This document shows, in pieces, positions 45,521 through 59,000 of a DNA stretch of 64,000 nucleotides. The stretch is from NCBI GenBank assembly GCA_946122785.1, contig CAMGYJ010000006.1:50488066-50552065 (forward strand). Reading direction: 5' to 3'. The position numbers were made by a program, and so were the translations under genes. Under the pieces are notes generated by a model, which worked only from the letters and a program-made list of their open reading frames with translations, did no database searches and was not told where the DNA came from. Position 1 is the stretch's first letter. Each line of letters opens with the position of its first letter. The DNA is from Linum tenue. Taxonomy: Eukaryota; Streptophyta; Magnoliopsida; Malpighiales; Linaceae.

Positions 45521-46235
45521 GCTTGCCTAGAATTGAACACTCTGTTTTGTTTCAAAGAATTCTTTCCTCTCTGTTTTGTTTCTTGTCTGCACGAATCTCC
45601 CTCTCTTTCTCTCTTCACACGTGGTTGGCTTTCCCTCTCTAGAAAGCGAAACCCTAGTTGGCAGCAGTAGCTATCAATCGCAATCAAAACTGAAAAATCC
45701 AATCCATAATTGAACATTCTCTGTATTATTACCACGATCACGACACATTGGAAGCCAGCTAGATCACCACTGCCGCTCACCGCCGGTAGGGCGCTACGGA
45801 AGACAGACAAACAGATCAGCACTGCCACCATCGTCTTCTTTCCTAGATCTAGATCGGCGACTAAGGTGGACAGTAGCGAAAGCGGCTTAAGCTTCCTCGT
45901 TCTTCAATTCGGCGGCTACCTTCAACCGCTACCCGACCATTTGCATGAGATAGAGAAATCTGGCGGAGAATCATTTGTTTGTGGGGGAGCAGCTCTGCTT
46001 CAGGGTCAATCATCTGTTTGACAAGATAAAGGGAGGAGAAGGAACAGAGCGGCGGAGGAGGAGGAGCGGGCGAGAGAGATAACATAAGAGTTAGGGGGTG
46101 CAATTGTTGGGATGACAAAATGACATGGCGAATTATAATGACATGGCGGGTCGGATTTTATTATTTTTGGGTTAATTTAGACTGATTGGGCAATTTCAAA
46201 TGACCAAATATGAACTTTCAATGACAAATCATGCA
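45521..46235. other. unassigned; right part resembles a MULE end
   Basis: GC-richer sequence (45600-46080) with overlapping short frames on both strands and no recognisable domain. At 46195-46235 the phrase ATGACCAAATATGAAC...CATGCAATAGG resembles the right terminal repeat of the Pack-MULE at 24750-24806, so this may be a diverged Pack-MULE end with captured DNA. A matching left end was not found. Confidence 0.35.
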
Positions 46236-46243
46236 ATAGGTTA

Positions 46244-46721
46244 GTTTGGCCCTGCGGTAGTTTTTGCAGAAGCAGCTTCTGGCCGGAGCTTTTAGATAAG
46301 TACTTTTCAAAAAAAGCAGTTGAGTGTTTAGGTGTAAAACTATTAGAAGTATTTTTTAATATGAAAGATTGTGTAAAATGACTATAAAGGACTTATAGTA
46401 TAAAATATGAATAAAAATTCTAAACAATAAAAAGTAAACAAAATGGATTTTTCTTTTATATTAAATAATATGATTTATAATTTATTTTATTTTTAAAATG
46501 ATATAAATGAAGGAAAATTATATTTTCTGAAATAAAATTAAAATATGTTAAGGATAATCTTGTATTTTCAAAACAGCTTTTCGCAGAAGCTCCAAATCGG
46601 AGCTTCTGCTTTTATGTTATACAAAAGCGCTTTTCGACTTTTCAAAAGTCGAGCTTTTACAGGTGTTTGGCCCTACTTAAGCTTTTGAAGCCTAAAAGCA
46701 TTTTTAAAAGCCGGGCCAAAC
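46244..46721. mobile_element. hAT-like MITE, 478 bp
   Basis: Ends GTTTGGCCC on both sides; AAGCTTCTGC/GCAGAAGC fold-backs lie just inside. The flanking octamers are ATAGGTTA (46236-46243) and ATAGGGAA (46722-46729), an imperfect duplication. AT-rich core, no coding sequence. Confidence 0.6.
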
Positions 46722-46729
46722 ATAGGGAA

Positions 46730-47361
46730 TTAATCCAATTGTAAAATGTCCTTCCCGATCCAACGAATGCGAGACCAATAGACGATGTAAGACTGTAAGT
46801 ACATTCTCATATACAACATACCATGTAAACACCAGATCCGGCCCGTGATGCGTCTATTTCGATCATCATTGACCGGATTCGAACGACCTTATTAAAATAA
46901 AATGATTTTGGAAAGTGTTCATAAAATATTCCCAACGACCAACTGCCACTATCAACCAAAAAAGAAAAAAGAAAAACAACCGCGCACCAGTAAAAAATAG
47001 ATATGAAAATAACAGAAGAAAAACTCTCCTTGTCCACCGTTTCGTGAAACAAAGCGTAATCACGAGGAAAAAGCAAGTAAGGCATGCGTAGCTGCAGCAG
47101 CAGCCGAAGGAGGCCCCACATTCTCTGCTCGCGCTTCCGAGTTGGACTGATTGTCTGTCGGGTAGCTTTCTCCACTAGCTGGCGTGGCGCTGGCTTTTTC
47201 TTGCCTCCCTTCTCCATTTTCTTCCATTCATTCCCCATTCCCATTTTCTTCGTTTTCCATATTCTTTGGCTCCAACTTATCTCTCTCTCTTCTCGACTGC
47301 GGAAAAAGATTTCACAGCTTGGCTCTGTCAGCTCATTCGGAGGAGGGTATCAGCTACCACA
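46730..47361 (+). promoter_or_regulatory. upstream region and 5' leader of the BPA1-like gene
   Basis: Intergenic sequence that becomes CT-rich with TCTCTCTCTTCTC at about 47280-47297, the usual look of a plant 5' UTR, just before the first ATG. No clear TATA box is seen. The minus-strand frame at 46807-47244 is not supported by any domain. Confidence 0.4.
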
Positions 47362-50303
47362 ATGCAGGTGAGACTGACACTGGTTTTTGCGGTCTCTGCT
47401 TTTGGGGGGGAGAAACCCTAGTTGGTTCTCTGTGAATTTATTTGGACTTCGGATTGAATTGGTGGTGGGTTTTTGTTGTGTGTGTAGACCAGGACGGTTC
47501 AGGTGGAGCGGTTGTCAGATCTAGCCGGCGAGAGAGAGATTCACGAGTTCTTCTCCTTCTCCGGCGAAATCGAACACATTGAGATCCGGCGGTAACTTTT
47601 CCACTGTCCCCCCCTTACTTCTTTTCTTTCTTCCCCCTTTTCCCTTCCTGCACTTTTGCTTCATTTGGCCGCCTCCGTTGGTGATGAAGTTCATTTTAAG
47701 GTTACTTGTAGTGCTACTGTTAAGATTTGTGGAAGCTTTATATGGGAAAAACTCGTTAGGATCTGCATTTAGCCGAATGAGGAACTCCAGTATTGTTTAA
47801 GGCATTTTAACATGGAAAAGGGAAAAGGTCAGGGGTAATAACTACATTTGCATATCATTGTATATTTGTATTATATTCTTGTTGGAGCTTTTTTTTTCTT
47901 TCGCCTGCTGTAATCTGTCTTATTTGAGGTTAATTAAGGTTGTTATATATGTATTTGGTCGGGTTTCAGAGAGAATGGGAAGTCAGCATTCGTTACATTC
48001 AAAGACGCCAAAGCCCTTGAAATTGCTTTGCTATTATCGGTAAGTTGACAATGTAATCTCTTAGCGAGCATGTATGGCTTTATTTCCTGTCAATATTTCC
48101 CAGCATTCTTACATTTGTACATGTAAATCTTAGCAACTAAGATGAAAAGATGATACTTTTAGGGCTCACTGGTTGTGACTCTGAATATGCTCGGACAGGG
48201 TTTAATAAGCTTTTAATCTTCTTCTTTCTTGGAGAGCGGTGTATGGTCAAAGCTATCTAGTTATGGACATGAATTTGACAAAGCTTAAAGACTTTTAGGA
48301 CTGAGTTGTCTCACCTCATATGGTCTGATGATATGCAAACAAAATCAATTTTATTTGATTCTCCTGTATCCTTACCCCTGCCCACACAACTAGGAGCCAT
48401 TTTGGCATGAATAGATAAGGTTGATGATGTAAACGAACATTTATTCTCCCCATTTTAAATTCCAGAAGGGCTCTGGCAGTCATAGTGTCAGAAAATGTCA
48501 TAGCTTGACACTTGGTTAGCCTGCCTAACAACACTTACTGTCAACCTTGACATGGTAATTGGAGATGTGTTTCTCTCCTCTCCTGAAAAAACTTGCTTAA
48601 AGTGCTGATTGTAACAAGAGTGTTATTTGAAGTCATATCCCCTGACCCAACTAAAGTTGGACACTCCAAGATTTGCCTGCGAGGCATTAGATTAATGGTG
48701 GTTGCTTGACATTCGAGTCATCTGTTAGGAACTGGTCCTCTTCATGGTTTTGCAAGGACAACTAAGACTGTTGTTTGAAGACCCTGTTCTATTTAGCCTC
48801 TGAGAGTTCCTTTCTTCTGTTGGATGTGATGGCAACCATTTTTATGAGAGCAACCACACTGCCGACAGATCTATAAGTGAAGTAAATGTATGTTACATCT
48901 TATGCAGGGGGCAACTATTGTGGACCAAATAGTGACAATTAGTCCTGCCAAAGACTATACTCCAAATCCGAGTCGTGAGCCTCAGGTAAGCTGAACAGGT
49001 GGTGTCAGCTGCCCTTCTCCTTTTAAGTGATTTTTGCTAGTACTAAACCTTCTTGCATGTAACTGGTGCAGGAAGTAAGGGTGGTGGAGTATGCTGTCTC
49101 TGTTAGTCCTTCCAACAATTCTTCATCTCATTTTGAGGTAATTGAAAGTGGTTAGATACAATCCTGGTAAATATGGTGACTATTTGAGTGCTGAAAATTA
49201 TGGGGATGGTGAACATTTTTCTGCATTTGCCATTGATTTATTTCAGTGCTTCTCATCTCCATGGCACGGCCGAAGAATCATATGAACAATAAGGCCTCTG
49301 AACTAGTATTGTAGTGTCCTTAGTTAGTTATCCTTTATGGGTTCTGTTGTACTCCTATAATGCCTTGGTTTTATTTTGAAGTCACTTTTGGACTTCACAC
49401 CATCCCTTGTTAAGAACATGGATTTGTATTGTATCTATGATGACCATTATTATTTATTTTTTTAATACTTTGCATCTTGGAAATTATTTCTTCAATGTTG
49501 TTATATCATGAAGTATGAACAATCCGTATGTGTTTTTCAGGAAAAAGCTAGTCCACCACGGAAAAGAGTTTATGTCAACAGAGCACAAGAAGTTGTTACA
49601 ACCATGTTGGCTAAAGGGTCAGCTATCAGTCAAGACGCAGTGAATAAAGCTAAGGCATTTGATGAGAAGCATCGATTGACTGCCAATGCATCGGCCAAGG
49701 TCATTTCCTTTGATCAGAGAGTGAAGTTGTCAGAGAAATTTACTGTGGGGATTTCAGCTGTTAATGAGAAAGTGAAGTCAGTTGATCAAAGACTTCATGT
49801 TTCGGATAGAACAATGGCAGCAATCTTTGCAGCAGAAAGGAAAATCAATAATACGGGATCAGCTGTCAAATCCAGCAGGTAAATTCGTTTGGTCAACCTA
49901 ATATACTCTAGTTAGGCAACGAAAAGCTGTTTTACTGACAGCTAAATTAATCCGTCTCGAGTAGCAATTGCAAAACTGAAGTGAACTGCAGAATTTAGTG
50001 CAGTTTATTTCCTTCTCTGTTATATTTTCTAAGTAACATACCTTTGAATATATCTAGATAGTTTCTTCCTGGATGACAGTGCTCAATGTGAATCAATTCC
50101 TGTAGTAGTTCAATGCTCAATCTCACTCAAGGAAAATAGAGAAGTGTACTAACGAACTTCTTTTTTTTAACGTGGATAGGTATGTGACAGCTGGAACATC
50201 TTGGCTCAATGGTGCATTTGGTAAAGTGGCAAAGGCAGGACAAGTTGCTGGGGCGAAAACCCGGGAAAAGTTTAACACGGCTGTTTCTAACTTGGCTGCT
50301 AAG
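47362..50303 (+). CDS. BPL: RRM protein of the BPA1 (binding partner of ACD11) family
   Basis: Seven coding exons with GT-AG introns in matching phase: 47362-47367, 47488-47591, 47970-48039, 48908-48985, 49072-49137, 49541-49878, 50180-50303. They give about 262 residues. The N-terminus MQTRTVQVERLSDLAGEREI and ENGKSAFVTFKDAKALEIAL form an RRM (residues about 3-70) with VDQIVTI after it. A second half is Ala/Lys-rich and helical: MLAKGSAISQDAVNKAKAF, DEKHRLTANASAK, VSDRTMAAIFAAERK, and the conserved YVTAGTSWLNGAFGKVAKAG. This is the domain order of the plant BPA1/BPL family, which binds the lipid-transfer protein ACD11 and affects cell death and immunity in Arabidopsis. After 50303 a donor GTATTGG follows the last conserved codons, but no final exon could be identified. 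Read through, the frame stops at 50457-50459. Confidence 0.85.
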
Positions 50304-51412
50304 GTATTGGGATGCCCCTCTGACACTATGCACTCTATTCACTGGGAAACCAAAGCCAATACTAGTTCACTACATGAAAATAGGACTAAATATCTGGAAA
50401 CCAAAGCCACTAAAAACATGGATGGGTGTAGTCTTATGGTAACCATTAGCTTTGGCTAGGGAGATTCCTCCTCTACTGCCATCGAGGAAAAATCCACCTG
50501 TGAGGGCTACCAGTCAGGCCAGTGCTCCTTGAATCACTTGCCACCATGGTAGAGTCGATAGTCATGGTGGTTGGGGATTCCCTTAGCTTTGTCCCTGTCA
50601 TGAACAGAAAACTAAGTATCTATAAGATTGGTGAATCCGTAGCATGATATCTTGTTGTTACTGTTTTGATACTAGTGGCAACTTAATATTGCATGACACT
50701 AAATAAGATAGTGGTCAATAGGAGTGTGAACTCAGGGCTAGACTGGAAAGTGCTCTTCATGGGCCTGAGTGATTACTGCAATCAAGTGCTATAAATTTTT
50801 GAGTCTTACAGTGGTCGCGTAAAGAAAGGCCTGGTTTCATCAATATCCTAATGCATTGAGTGGTAGCATAAGGTTTGCATCATAGAGTCCACTTCCCAGG
50901 AGATGTATATTTATGTCTATTCAACTACATTGTTAGCTCTGCTTCTGGGAAAGAATATCATGCCGTGCGCTAATGTTACTGTCGCTGTGATTGAATTATG
51001 TATAGGACACTCCCATTGCTGTTTAAGATACCATGGAGGGTGGGGTGAGGAAGGGCGAGTTCACTATACATTGGGGGCAAGGTTGCTGATTTGCTGGAAG
51101 TTGGCGGGGAAATTTTGTGCAGTGTTTTGTTTTGTGTCGTGGGGGGTTCTTATGGTCCGTGTTATTGATATGTATCCAGTATCACCTTCATTGTCGATCT
51201 TTAGTCGTCATCTTCATTCTTTTGTTCCGACATATTCCTATTGTAATTTGGGTGGACGTTACTGGGTTCCTGTTGAATGGGGGGAAAAGAAGGAAGAAAA
51301 GTGGATTCTATGACCATGGTGAGAAGTCCACCTCCTCACCTGCCCATATCACCTCTTCATTCTTTGATTGAAGTATGTTCTTCAACGGATTACGCTCAAG
51401 TGATGTGCTTGC
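50304..51412 (+). other. downstream region of the BPA1-like gene
   Basis: Last intron and/or 3' region of the BPA1-like gene. The terminal exon should be short and lie here, but no sequence with a clear acceptor and stop stands out. Frames at 50903-51313 and 51117-51371 have no recognisable domain. GGAAACCAAAGCCA is directly repeated at 50344 and 50397. Confidence 0.4.
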
Positions 51413-51420
51413 CTCTCAAT

Positions 51421-51819
51421 CAGGGGCGGAGTTAGAATTTCTACATCGAGTCGAAAATAATTAAATGTAAATAAAAATAAAATAATTATTTTTAAAGTAT
51501 ACAACGTTCTTTGAAATCATTGAAAAATCACTCAAAATAGCATCTAAACTAAATGTTTTTGTTACCTTTCTTTCAATATAGTCTACAAAATAATTGAGCA
51601 CTAAAAAATAAAGCAAAATGTGAGGTAATGGTGAATTGAACCTGGGTGCTCCAGACTAAAAACTAAATTAAGTACTAGTAGACTACATAATAATTGTATG
51701 AACTAATGTTCTGATTGAGTTCTACTTATTCAAATTTTATCTAAATATCCTTAGGTCTTAGGGGTCGGACTAATCTCGGGGGTGGGGCCCACCCTACCTT
51801 TCAAGGAGCTCCGCCCCTG
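51421..51819. mobile_element. hAT-type MITE, 399 bp
   Basis: Exact 8 bp duplication CTCTCAAT (51413-51420 and 51820-51827). The inverted ends read CAGGGGCGGAG on both sides. AT-rich, no coding sequence. It lies about 1.1 kb downstream of the BPA1-like exons. Confidence 0.93.
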
Positions 51820-51904
51820 CTCTCAATCTCCAACAACTATACCATTACCACACAGTTCAACATCATTAGTGAAATTTCCTATGTGCCTCACCAACTCTTG
51901 GCCA

Positions 51905-54665
51905 TCACTTCATAGTTAGTAAATACTTCGTTTAATACACGTATATGTACTCGTACGTATTTTAACTATTTAGAACTTCGTATTCGTATTATTTTTAAGT
52001 TGTTTCATTTTTTCTGTTCATTTGATGTCTCCCGTACTAAACACGTATAAAACCCGTATATTACGTTTAATATCCGTATTTAATGAATTAAATTGCTAAC
52101 TTTACTATTATTTACATATTTATTTATTTTTAAAATAATTAATTTTATATATTTATGAATATTAACGTACTATTAAGCCTAACATTAGGTTAGACACGAT
52201 GTAAAATACTCGTAGGTATCTACTCTAAATCTAAACCAAACCAAACATATAAGGAGGTTCCTGTCTAGAACCCCATCCATTCAAAATTTAAAGCTATCCA
52301 CGACAACAGATTTCTTCTTCCCACCCATCAGTTCTTCTTAGACAAGTGCGCTATTTCGTTCTTTTCTTATATTAGATTTTCAACTTAGTCTACAACATGT
52401 GAATTCTAATATAAGTAAAGCTTCTATGGTATATCTTACTCTTTTTATTTTTGGCAAAATACAGCTGTATATCCACAACTATCAGGTTTGTGACAAATAT
52501 ATCCACAACTATCGATATACACGAAATATCCAAAAATCGGAAGGTTGTGTGACAAATCTATCCACTTTCGTCTAAACCTATAATGACGTGTCAGACGACG
52601 TTAAGTTGACTAACGGAATGCTAAATCGATGCCATCTCAAATGCCACATAAGCCAAAAAGCAACCAAACTTTACACCGTTATCTGTTAGACCTCGCTGCT
52701 GCAGTCTTATCTGTTGGCGATTTGGTTAGATTCAAGCTTTTTTGTTTGAGATTCAAGCTTGGCATCACCATGGCGCCGACTGCATGGAAGCTGTCAGATT
52801 AAAAGGGAGGCAATGGTTGGGGATTGTGGTTGGAATCGAAATCTGGGCTTGGGGTAGGGTTATTTGGGGGTGGAGGCGTCGATCGGAGGAGGATCAGTGG
52901 TTATCGGGCATGTTTCTGGTTTGGATTTTTAGCCTCGCCGTCTGTGGGTTTTAGGATTTTTATATTTTTTTCTCTTTTAATCCACGTCATTCAGTGGGAC
53001 CAGAAACACGCCAACTAAGCATCCACCGTCTGTCAAGTCATCAAGTTAATTGACGGAGTTAACGGAGTGGACGGAAATGGATATTTTGTGTATTTCGATA
53101 GTTGTGGATATATTTGTCACAAACCTGATAGTGGTGGACATATTTGTCACAAACCTGATAGTTGTGGATATACAACTGTATTTTGCCTAAATTTTTTTCC
53201 TCTTTTAATCCACGTCATTCAGTGGGGTCAGAAACACGCCAACTAAGCATCCACCGTCTGTCCAGTCATCAAGTTAACTGACGGAGTTAACGGAGTGGAC
53301 GAAAATGGATATTTCGTGTATTTCGATAGTTGTGGATATATTTGTCACAAACCTGATAGTTGTGGATATACAACTGTATTTTGCCTTTATTCAACTAGCC
53401 TATTTGGCATCTACGTGTAAAGTTTGGTTGCTTTTTGGCTTATGTGGCAGGTGAGATGGCATCGATTCAACATTCCGTTAGTCAATTTAACGCCGTCTGA
53501 CACGCCGTTATAGTTTCAGACGGAAGTGGATAGATTTGTCACACAACCTTCCGATTTTTGGATATTTCGTGTATTTTGATAATTATGGATATATTTGTCA
53601 CAAACTTGATAGTTGTGGATATACAGCTGTATTTTGCCTTTATTTTTTACATTAGATGAACAAATTAGTATATATCATCCCAATTTAATGCCTTTGTAAT
53701 ATATCATATTATTCCCATATGGCGAGGATGTCATGTCACATGGAATGAAGATTTTAAGTTGTGATTTAGAAGGTGAAGAATCTAAAACCGTGTAAAATAT
53801 CGTGTTTGAGGAAATTTTTTAATAATATTGCACAACTTTAGTACAAATTACTTTCGAGAAGACAAATGTAATTTATGATGTTGATAAATCATTTATTTTC
53901 AGAAGTATTGAAAATTTGTTTATATTAAACATCGTAATTTATTTGGCAAGCATGGACAATATATTTTACTTGGGTGTCGTAGTAAGAAGTTGATTGTATA
54001 TGAATTTATTAGTACTTAATTGACCAATGACAATCTGATTCATAATTATATGAGGTTGGTTGTCATGTTATATAGATCAGGGAACGAATTGTAGTTCATT
54101 TGTTATGTATGAGCAATAGGTTTGTTGGGGGTGTCGACTGGCTGCGAGTGGTTCAGGTGAAGATTTGTACAAGTTATGCTTAGGATTTCAATTGTTCAAA
54201 GATTAAAAATAAACTTCCTCAATATTATTTTTATACTGCCATGCCTAATAAATATTTTGAAATGAATGATAGTAAAAGAGTTATCTTTTGATTATTAAGT
54301 CAACAACTCATTTTTTACTGAATTTATTCATTTGAAAAATAATTAGTAAAATACAGTACGGGTAAGTTAAGTATATAATACATACAGATACTTGATTTCG
54401 TCTATAAACTAATGGCATATTTAATAGTACGTCAATAGTTAAAAAAAATTATTTATTTAAAAATAAAATAAGATATAAATAATTGTTAATTTAACAATTA
54501 AATTTATTAAATATGAATATACATGTTTAGTACTCGAGCCATCAAATGAAAGGAAAAAATGAAATGACTTCACAATAATATGGATAATGAAGTTTTACAC
54601 GGATAAAATTCGTGCGGCCATTATATGTGTATTAAACAGAGTATTTACATACTATGATTAGAAGT
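51905..54665. mobile_element. old long-TIR element (MULE-like), 2.76 kb
   Basis: Diverged inverted arms of about 320 bp: 51905-52235 and 54345-54665 share TAAATACTYYGTTTAATACAC, CATTTGATG, CGTACTATTAA and TACTCG blocks in the same order on opposite strands. The interior is AT-rich and non-coding, and a younger MITE (52453-53638) sits in it. No exact target duplication was found at the outer ends. Long inverted arms favour a Mutator-like origin. Confidence 0.55.
52453..53638. mobile_element. MULE-type MITE, 1.19 kb, with internal repeats
   Basis: Exact 9 bp duplication TTTATTTTT (52444-52452 and 53639-53647). Inverted ends GGCAAAATACAGCTGTATA continue for about 230 bp, holding TATCCACAACTATC and GTGACAAAT motifs. 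A segment of about 200 bp with a copy of the right end (GATATACAACTGTATTTTGCC) occurs three times in the right half (53165, 53367, 53620). The 70-codon frame at 52742 has no known domain. Confidence 0.88.
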
Positions 54666-55612
54666 TGACAATATGAATAATAACTATTGAGGTTCGTTGC
54701 GATGTTTTTAGGAACGAAAATGATAGAAATGACAATTTTGACCGAACCCATGAGTAATTAATCATCCAAATCAGAATAAGTTGGGTACGAAACTCAAATA
54801 TAAGGTAAGTGTGTACATATCTATAGTTTTAGAGACATACTCACTTATTTGGGTTGGTTTGGACTTTTAAGTCATAAGTTTGGGTTTATACCATGACCAT
54901 ATAAAATCAAGATTTTGGTACATATAATATTTTCAAATTTCAGTACTTAAAATTAATTCTCGGAATAGAAGTCCTAGAAATCAATGAAAAAATTCATTCC
55001 GTAACTAAAATTTTCATCCTTACAATTTTATACCTAAACTTTATAACTTCTACAAATTGGTCAAAATTCGTATGTTTAATTTAATCAGTCTCATATAAAT
55101 AGGTAAACTAATGCCTAAATAGAATATAATGTCAATACCCATACCCTATAAAGTCTATTCCAACAATATTCAAATCCCTAAAAAATTGGCCCCAAATCCT
55201 ACCATCATCAATGTGTTTATATGTGTTTTGGATAAAATTACATGTAAGTGCATAATTACAATTCCTATACATCATGTTCTTTTCAATATAATTCACCAAG
55301 TCCACGAAATTTACGGTCCAGACCCCACTAAGAGCATAGTGCAATAAGCTAAGATATCCACATGCAATTATAAAATAAGTTTTTTCGAAACCCAAATATC
55401 TCAACAATGTAGCATATTTTCATTCATATCACTTATGTAGACGTTTCTTTTTTGATAATTTTAGGTTGCTATTAGGTGGGCTAAAACTGAATCCAAAACA
55501 CCAAAAATTGCCAAATCGAAAAAGCTACCTCATAGAGTTTGTTTTAACTGCATTGCAATTCTCATGGAATTCCAATGCACTTTTTGTTACCGTGTTCTCT
55601 CTACAAATCTAG
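54666..55612. other. no recognisable gene
   Basis: AT-rich sequence with short frames only; it is the left flank of the complete copia element. Nothing I can assign. Confidence 0.5.
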
Positions 55613-55617
55613 AGTAC

Positions 55618-55962
55618 GGTTATAAACGCACTGCTACGGATCGGGAAATCGCCGAAATCGATAAAGCGAGAGTATGAAAGCGAGAATCGAAAAACACAGA
55701 CACACGATTTACGTGGTTCACTAACACGATGTGTGTTAGCTACGTCCACGGGCGAGAGAGAGCCAGTTTCACTATATTGAGGAGATTACAGATTACAGAG
55801 GAGTATGAGAAGTATTTATAGTACTTCTCCATGTGGGTCTAAACCTAATCCAATCTGGCAAAAGAAAAGGTTACAGACCAGGCCCAGAACCCAAACTCAA
55901 ATAACATTGAGCCCATATTACCAGTCGTAGCGGCTGATAGTCCGATTCAAGTCACATCAACA
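55618..55962 (-). repeat. 3' LTR of the complete copia element
   Basis: Direct repeat of 60034-60362; begins TGTTGATGTGAC at 55962 on the minus strand. It has an intact TATA box (CTATAAATA, plus strand 55813-55821). Its last base pair is altered, so the end reads CC instead of CA. Confidence 0.93.
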
Positions 55963-56056
55963 AATCTCCACCTTGACTTGAATCCTCTTCCTCTGAAATC
56001 TATGATGTACTCTGCTCCTTCTCTCTCTCCCGCCATCAATGCCCCGTAGGGCGGAG

Positions 56057-59000
56057 TCACCCACTCAAGACATTCAGTAAGTCCAAGCAGTGTTGGAACT
56101 TGCCATGTGGAACCGGCTTCGTGAACATATCAGCAGGATTATCCGCGGTGCCAACCTTCTTCACCTTAATCCTCTTCTCTGTCCTCAAGAAATGATACCT
56201 GATCCTTGGCCAAGCATATTGCACTCAAACTGTCGCAATACACCACTGCCTGATCATGATGTAGACCAAGATCACCAACCAGTCCCTTCAACCATATTCC
56301 CTCCTTAGCAGCATCTGTCAACGCCATATACTCTGCCTCAATAGTAGACAATGTCACCGCCGACTGCAGAGTTGCCTTCCAGCTCACTACAGAACTCCCA
56401 AGAGTGAATACATAACCGGTCATCGATCTCCTTGTGTCAACATCTCCAGCATAGTCCGAGTCAGACTACCCAGACACCAAGCACTCTGTATCACTTCCGA
56501 AGCTAATCCCCACATCAGGTGTACCCTTAAGGTACCGGAAGATCCTCTTCACAGCCTGCCAATGCTCCTTTCCAGGTTGTATCATGAACCTGATGACAAC
56601 ACTAACAACATGTGCAAGATCAGCTCTAGTGCATACCATAGCGTACATCAAGCTACCTACTGCACTAGCATATGGGACTCTCGACATGAACTCCTTCTCA
56701 GCCTCTGACTGCGGTGCATAAGCTGAGAATAGATGAACATTTGAAGCACTAGGAGTATTTAAGGGCTTTGCTGAAGACATGCCAAACTTCGACAGTATCT
56801 TCTGGATGTAGCTCTTATGTGACAAGAAAAGCTTCTTCTTCGACCTGTCCCTATAAATCTCCATACCCAAGATCTTCTGAGCAGCTCCCAAATCCTTCAT
56901 CTCAAACTCAGCACTGAGAAGCCCCTTTAACTTCTGGATATCAGACTTCGACCTCGCAGCTATGAGCATATCATCCACATACAGAACAAGATAGATCATC
57001 GAACCATCCTCCACCTTGTTGTGATACACACAACAATCATATGGACTTCTGCTGTAGCCCAGCTCAAGCATGTAGCTGTCAAATCTCTTGTACCACTGCC
57101 TCGGAGACTGCTTAAGCCCATACAAGGACTTCTTCAGCTTACAAACATAGTCTTCTGTTCCCGGAACCTCGAATCCTTCTGGCTGAGTCATGTAAATTTC
57201 TTCTTCTAACTCTCCATGCAGGAAAGCTGTCTTCACGTCTAGCTGCTCGAGCTCCAAGTCATAATGTGCCACTATTGCTAGTAGCACTCTAATCGAAGTA
57301 TGTCTGACCACTGGTGAGAAAATCTCATTGTAGTCAACTCCTTCCCTCTGCGAGAAGCCTCGTGCAACTACCCGAGCTTTAAATTTCATGCCCTCTTTAG
57401 AAGTGATTCCTTCCTTCTTCTTGTAGATCCACTTGTTTGTAACAATCTTCCTTCCTTGTGGTCGTTTAACTAGCTCCCAAGTCTGATTCTTGTCATGGGA
57501 TTCCATCTCATCTCCCATTGCGGCAAGCCACTGATCAGCTTCGCCATCCAAAATGGATTCTTTATAGGACTGTGGCTCACCTGCATCCACTTCTTCAGCA
57601 ACCTGAAATGAATACGCCACCATGTCCTCGAAGCCATACCTCTATGGAGGTACTCCTGCAGTCGCTCTCTTCGGTATACCAGAAGCAATAGACTGTTGAG
57701 CTCGTGCACTGGACTCTGAAGTTTCTGGCTCTGCAGAGACATCCTAATCATGTTGATCTTCTCCAACTTGGTGCTCAAACTCACTCTCTTTGAGAGTTTG
57801 CAGCTCCACCTGTTTATCAACATTCCTGCTACCTTCAACAACAATAACCTTCAACATGGGGTTAAACATAGACTTCTCATCAAATATCACATTTCTGCTG
57901 AGTATAACCCGATGCTCAGAAGGTAACCAGACTAGAAATCCCTTAACTCCATCTTCGTAACCCACAAATACACCCTTCTTTGCCCTTGGGTTCAGCTTAC
58001 CCTCATCCACATGATAATAAACAGGACACCCAAAAACTTTCAGTGAAGAGTAATCGGCAGGCTTACCATACCACACCTCATAAGGAGTCTTCAACTCGAT
58101 ACCTGTGGTTGTGTGAGGTCCACGGTTGATCAGGAAGCACGCCATGTTCACTGCTTCTGTCCAGAATCTTCTCTCAAGTCCAGCATTAGAGAGCATGCAC
58201 CGTGCTCTCTCCAACAATGTCTGGTTCATCCTTTCTGCAACGACATTCTGCTGGGGGGGGGGGGGGTATCTCTAACAGTCCGATGACGGGCAATCCCTTC
58301 ATCCTTGCAGAATTTGTTGAACTCAGAATTGCAGAACTCCAAACCATTGTCTGTTCGCAGCTTCTTGATCTTCTTACCAGTCTGATTCTCCACCAATGTC
58401 TTTCACTGCTTGAACTTCGTGAAAACCTCACTTTTTTGCTTCATCCTAAAAATCCAAGTAAATCTCGAATAATCATCAATAATAGACAGAAAATACATGC
58501 TGCCTCCAATGGATTCAACTCGTGAAGGACCCCAACAGTCGGAGTGGAGGTAATCCAGTATCCCCTTCGTCCGGTGGATACCCTTCTTGGGAAACTTGCT
58601 GCGATGTAGCTTCTCAAACACACAATGCTCACAGAATTCCAAATTCTGCACCTTGTGCCCGCAAAGAAGATCCCTCTTCGATAGAACTTGCATCCCTCGT
58701 TCACTCATATGCCCCAGTCTCATGTGCCAGAGAGTGGTCATATCTTCCTGTTGAACCTGAGACGATGCAACTGCAGCAGAACCAGACAAAATAGACCCTT
58801 GTAATGCATACAAGGTCCCACGCTTCACGCCCTTCAGCACCTTCCTTGAACCTTTGCAGACATACACAACTCCACCTTTTCCTTTGAAGCTGAAACCCTT
58901 GCTGTCGAGTAGACTCAAGGATATCAGGTTCTTTGTCATTCATGGAACATGCCTGACATCATTCACGGTACAAAACGAACCATCATGTGTCCGAACCTTT

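Noticed and set aside
46807..47244. 145-codon minus-strand frame upstream of the BPA1-like gene
   Set aside because: It lies antisense over the likely 5' UTR and promoter and has no domain.
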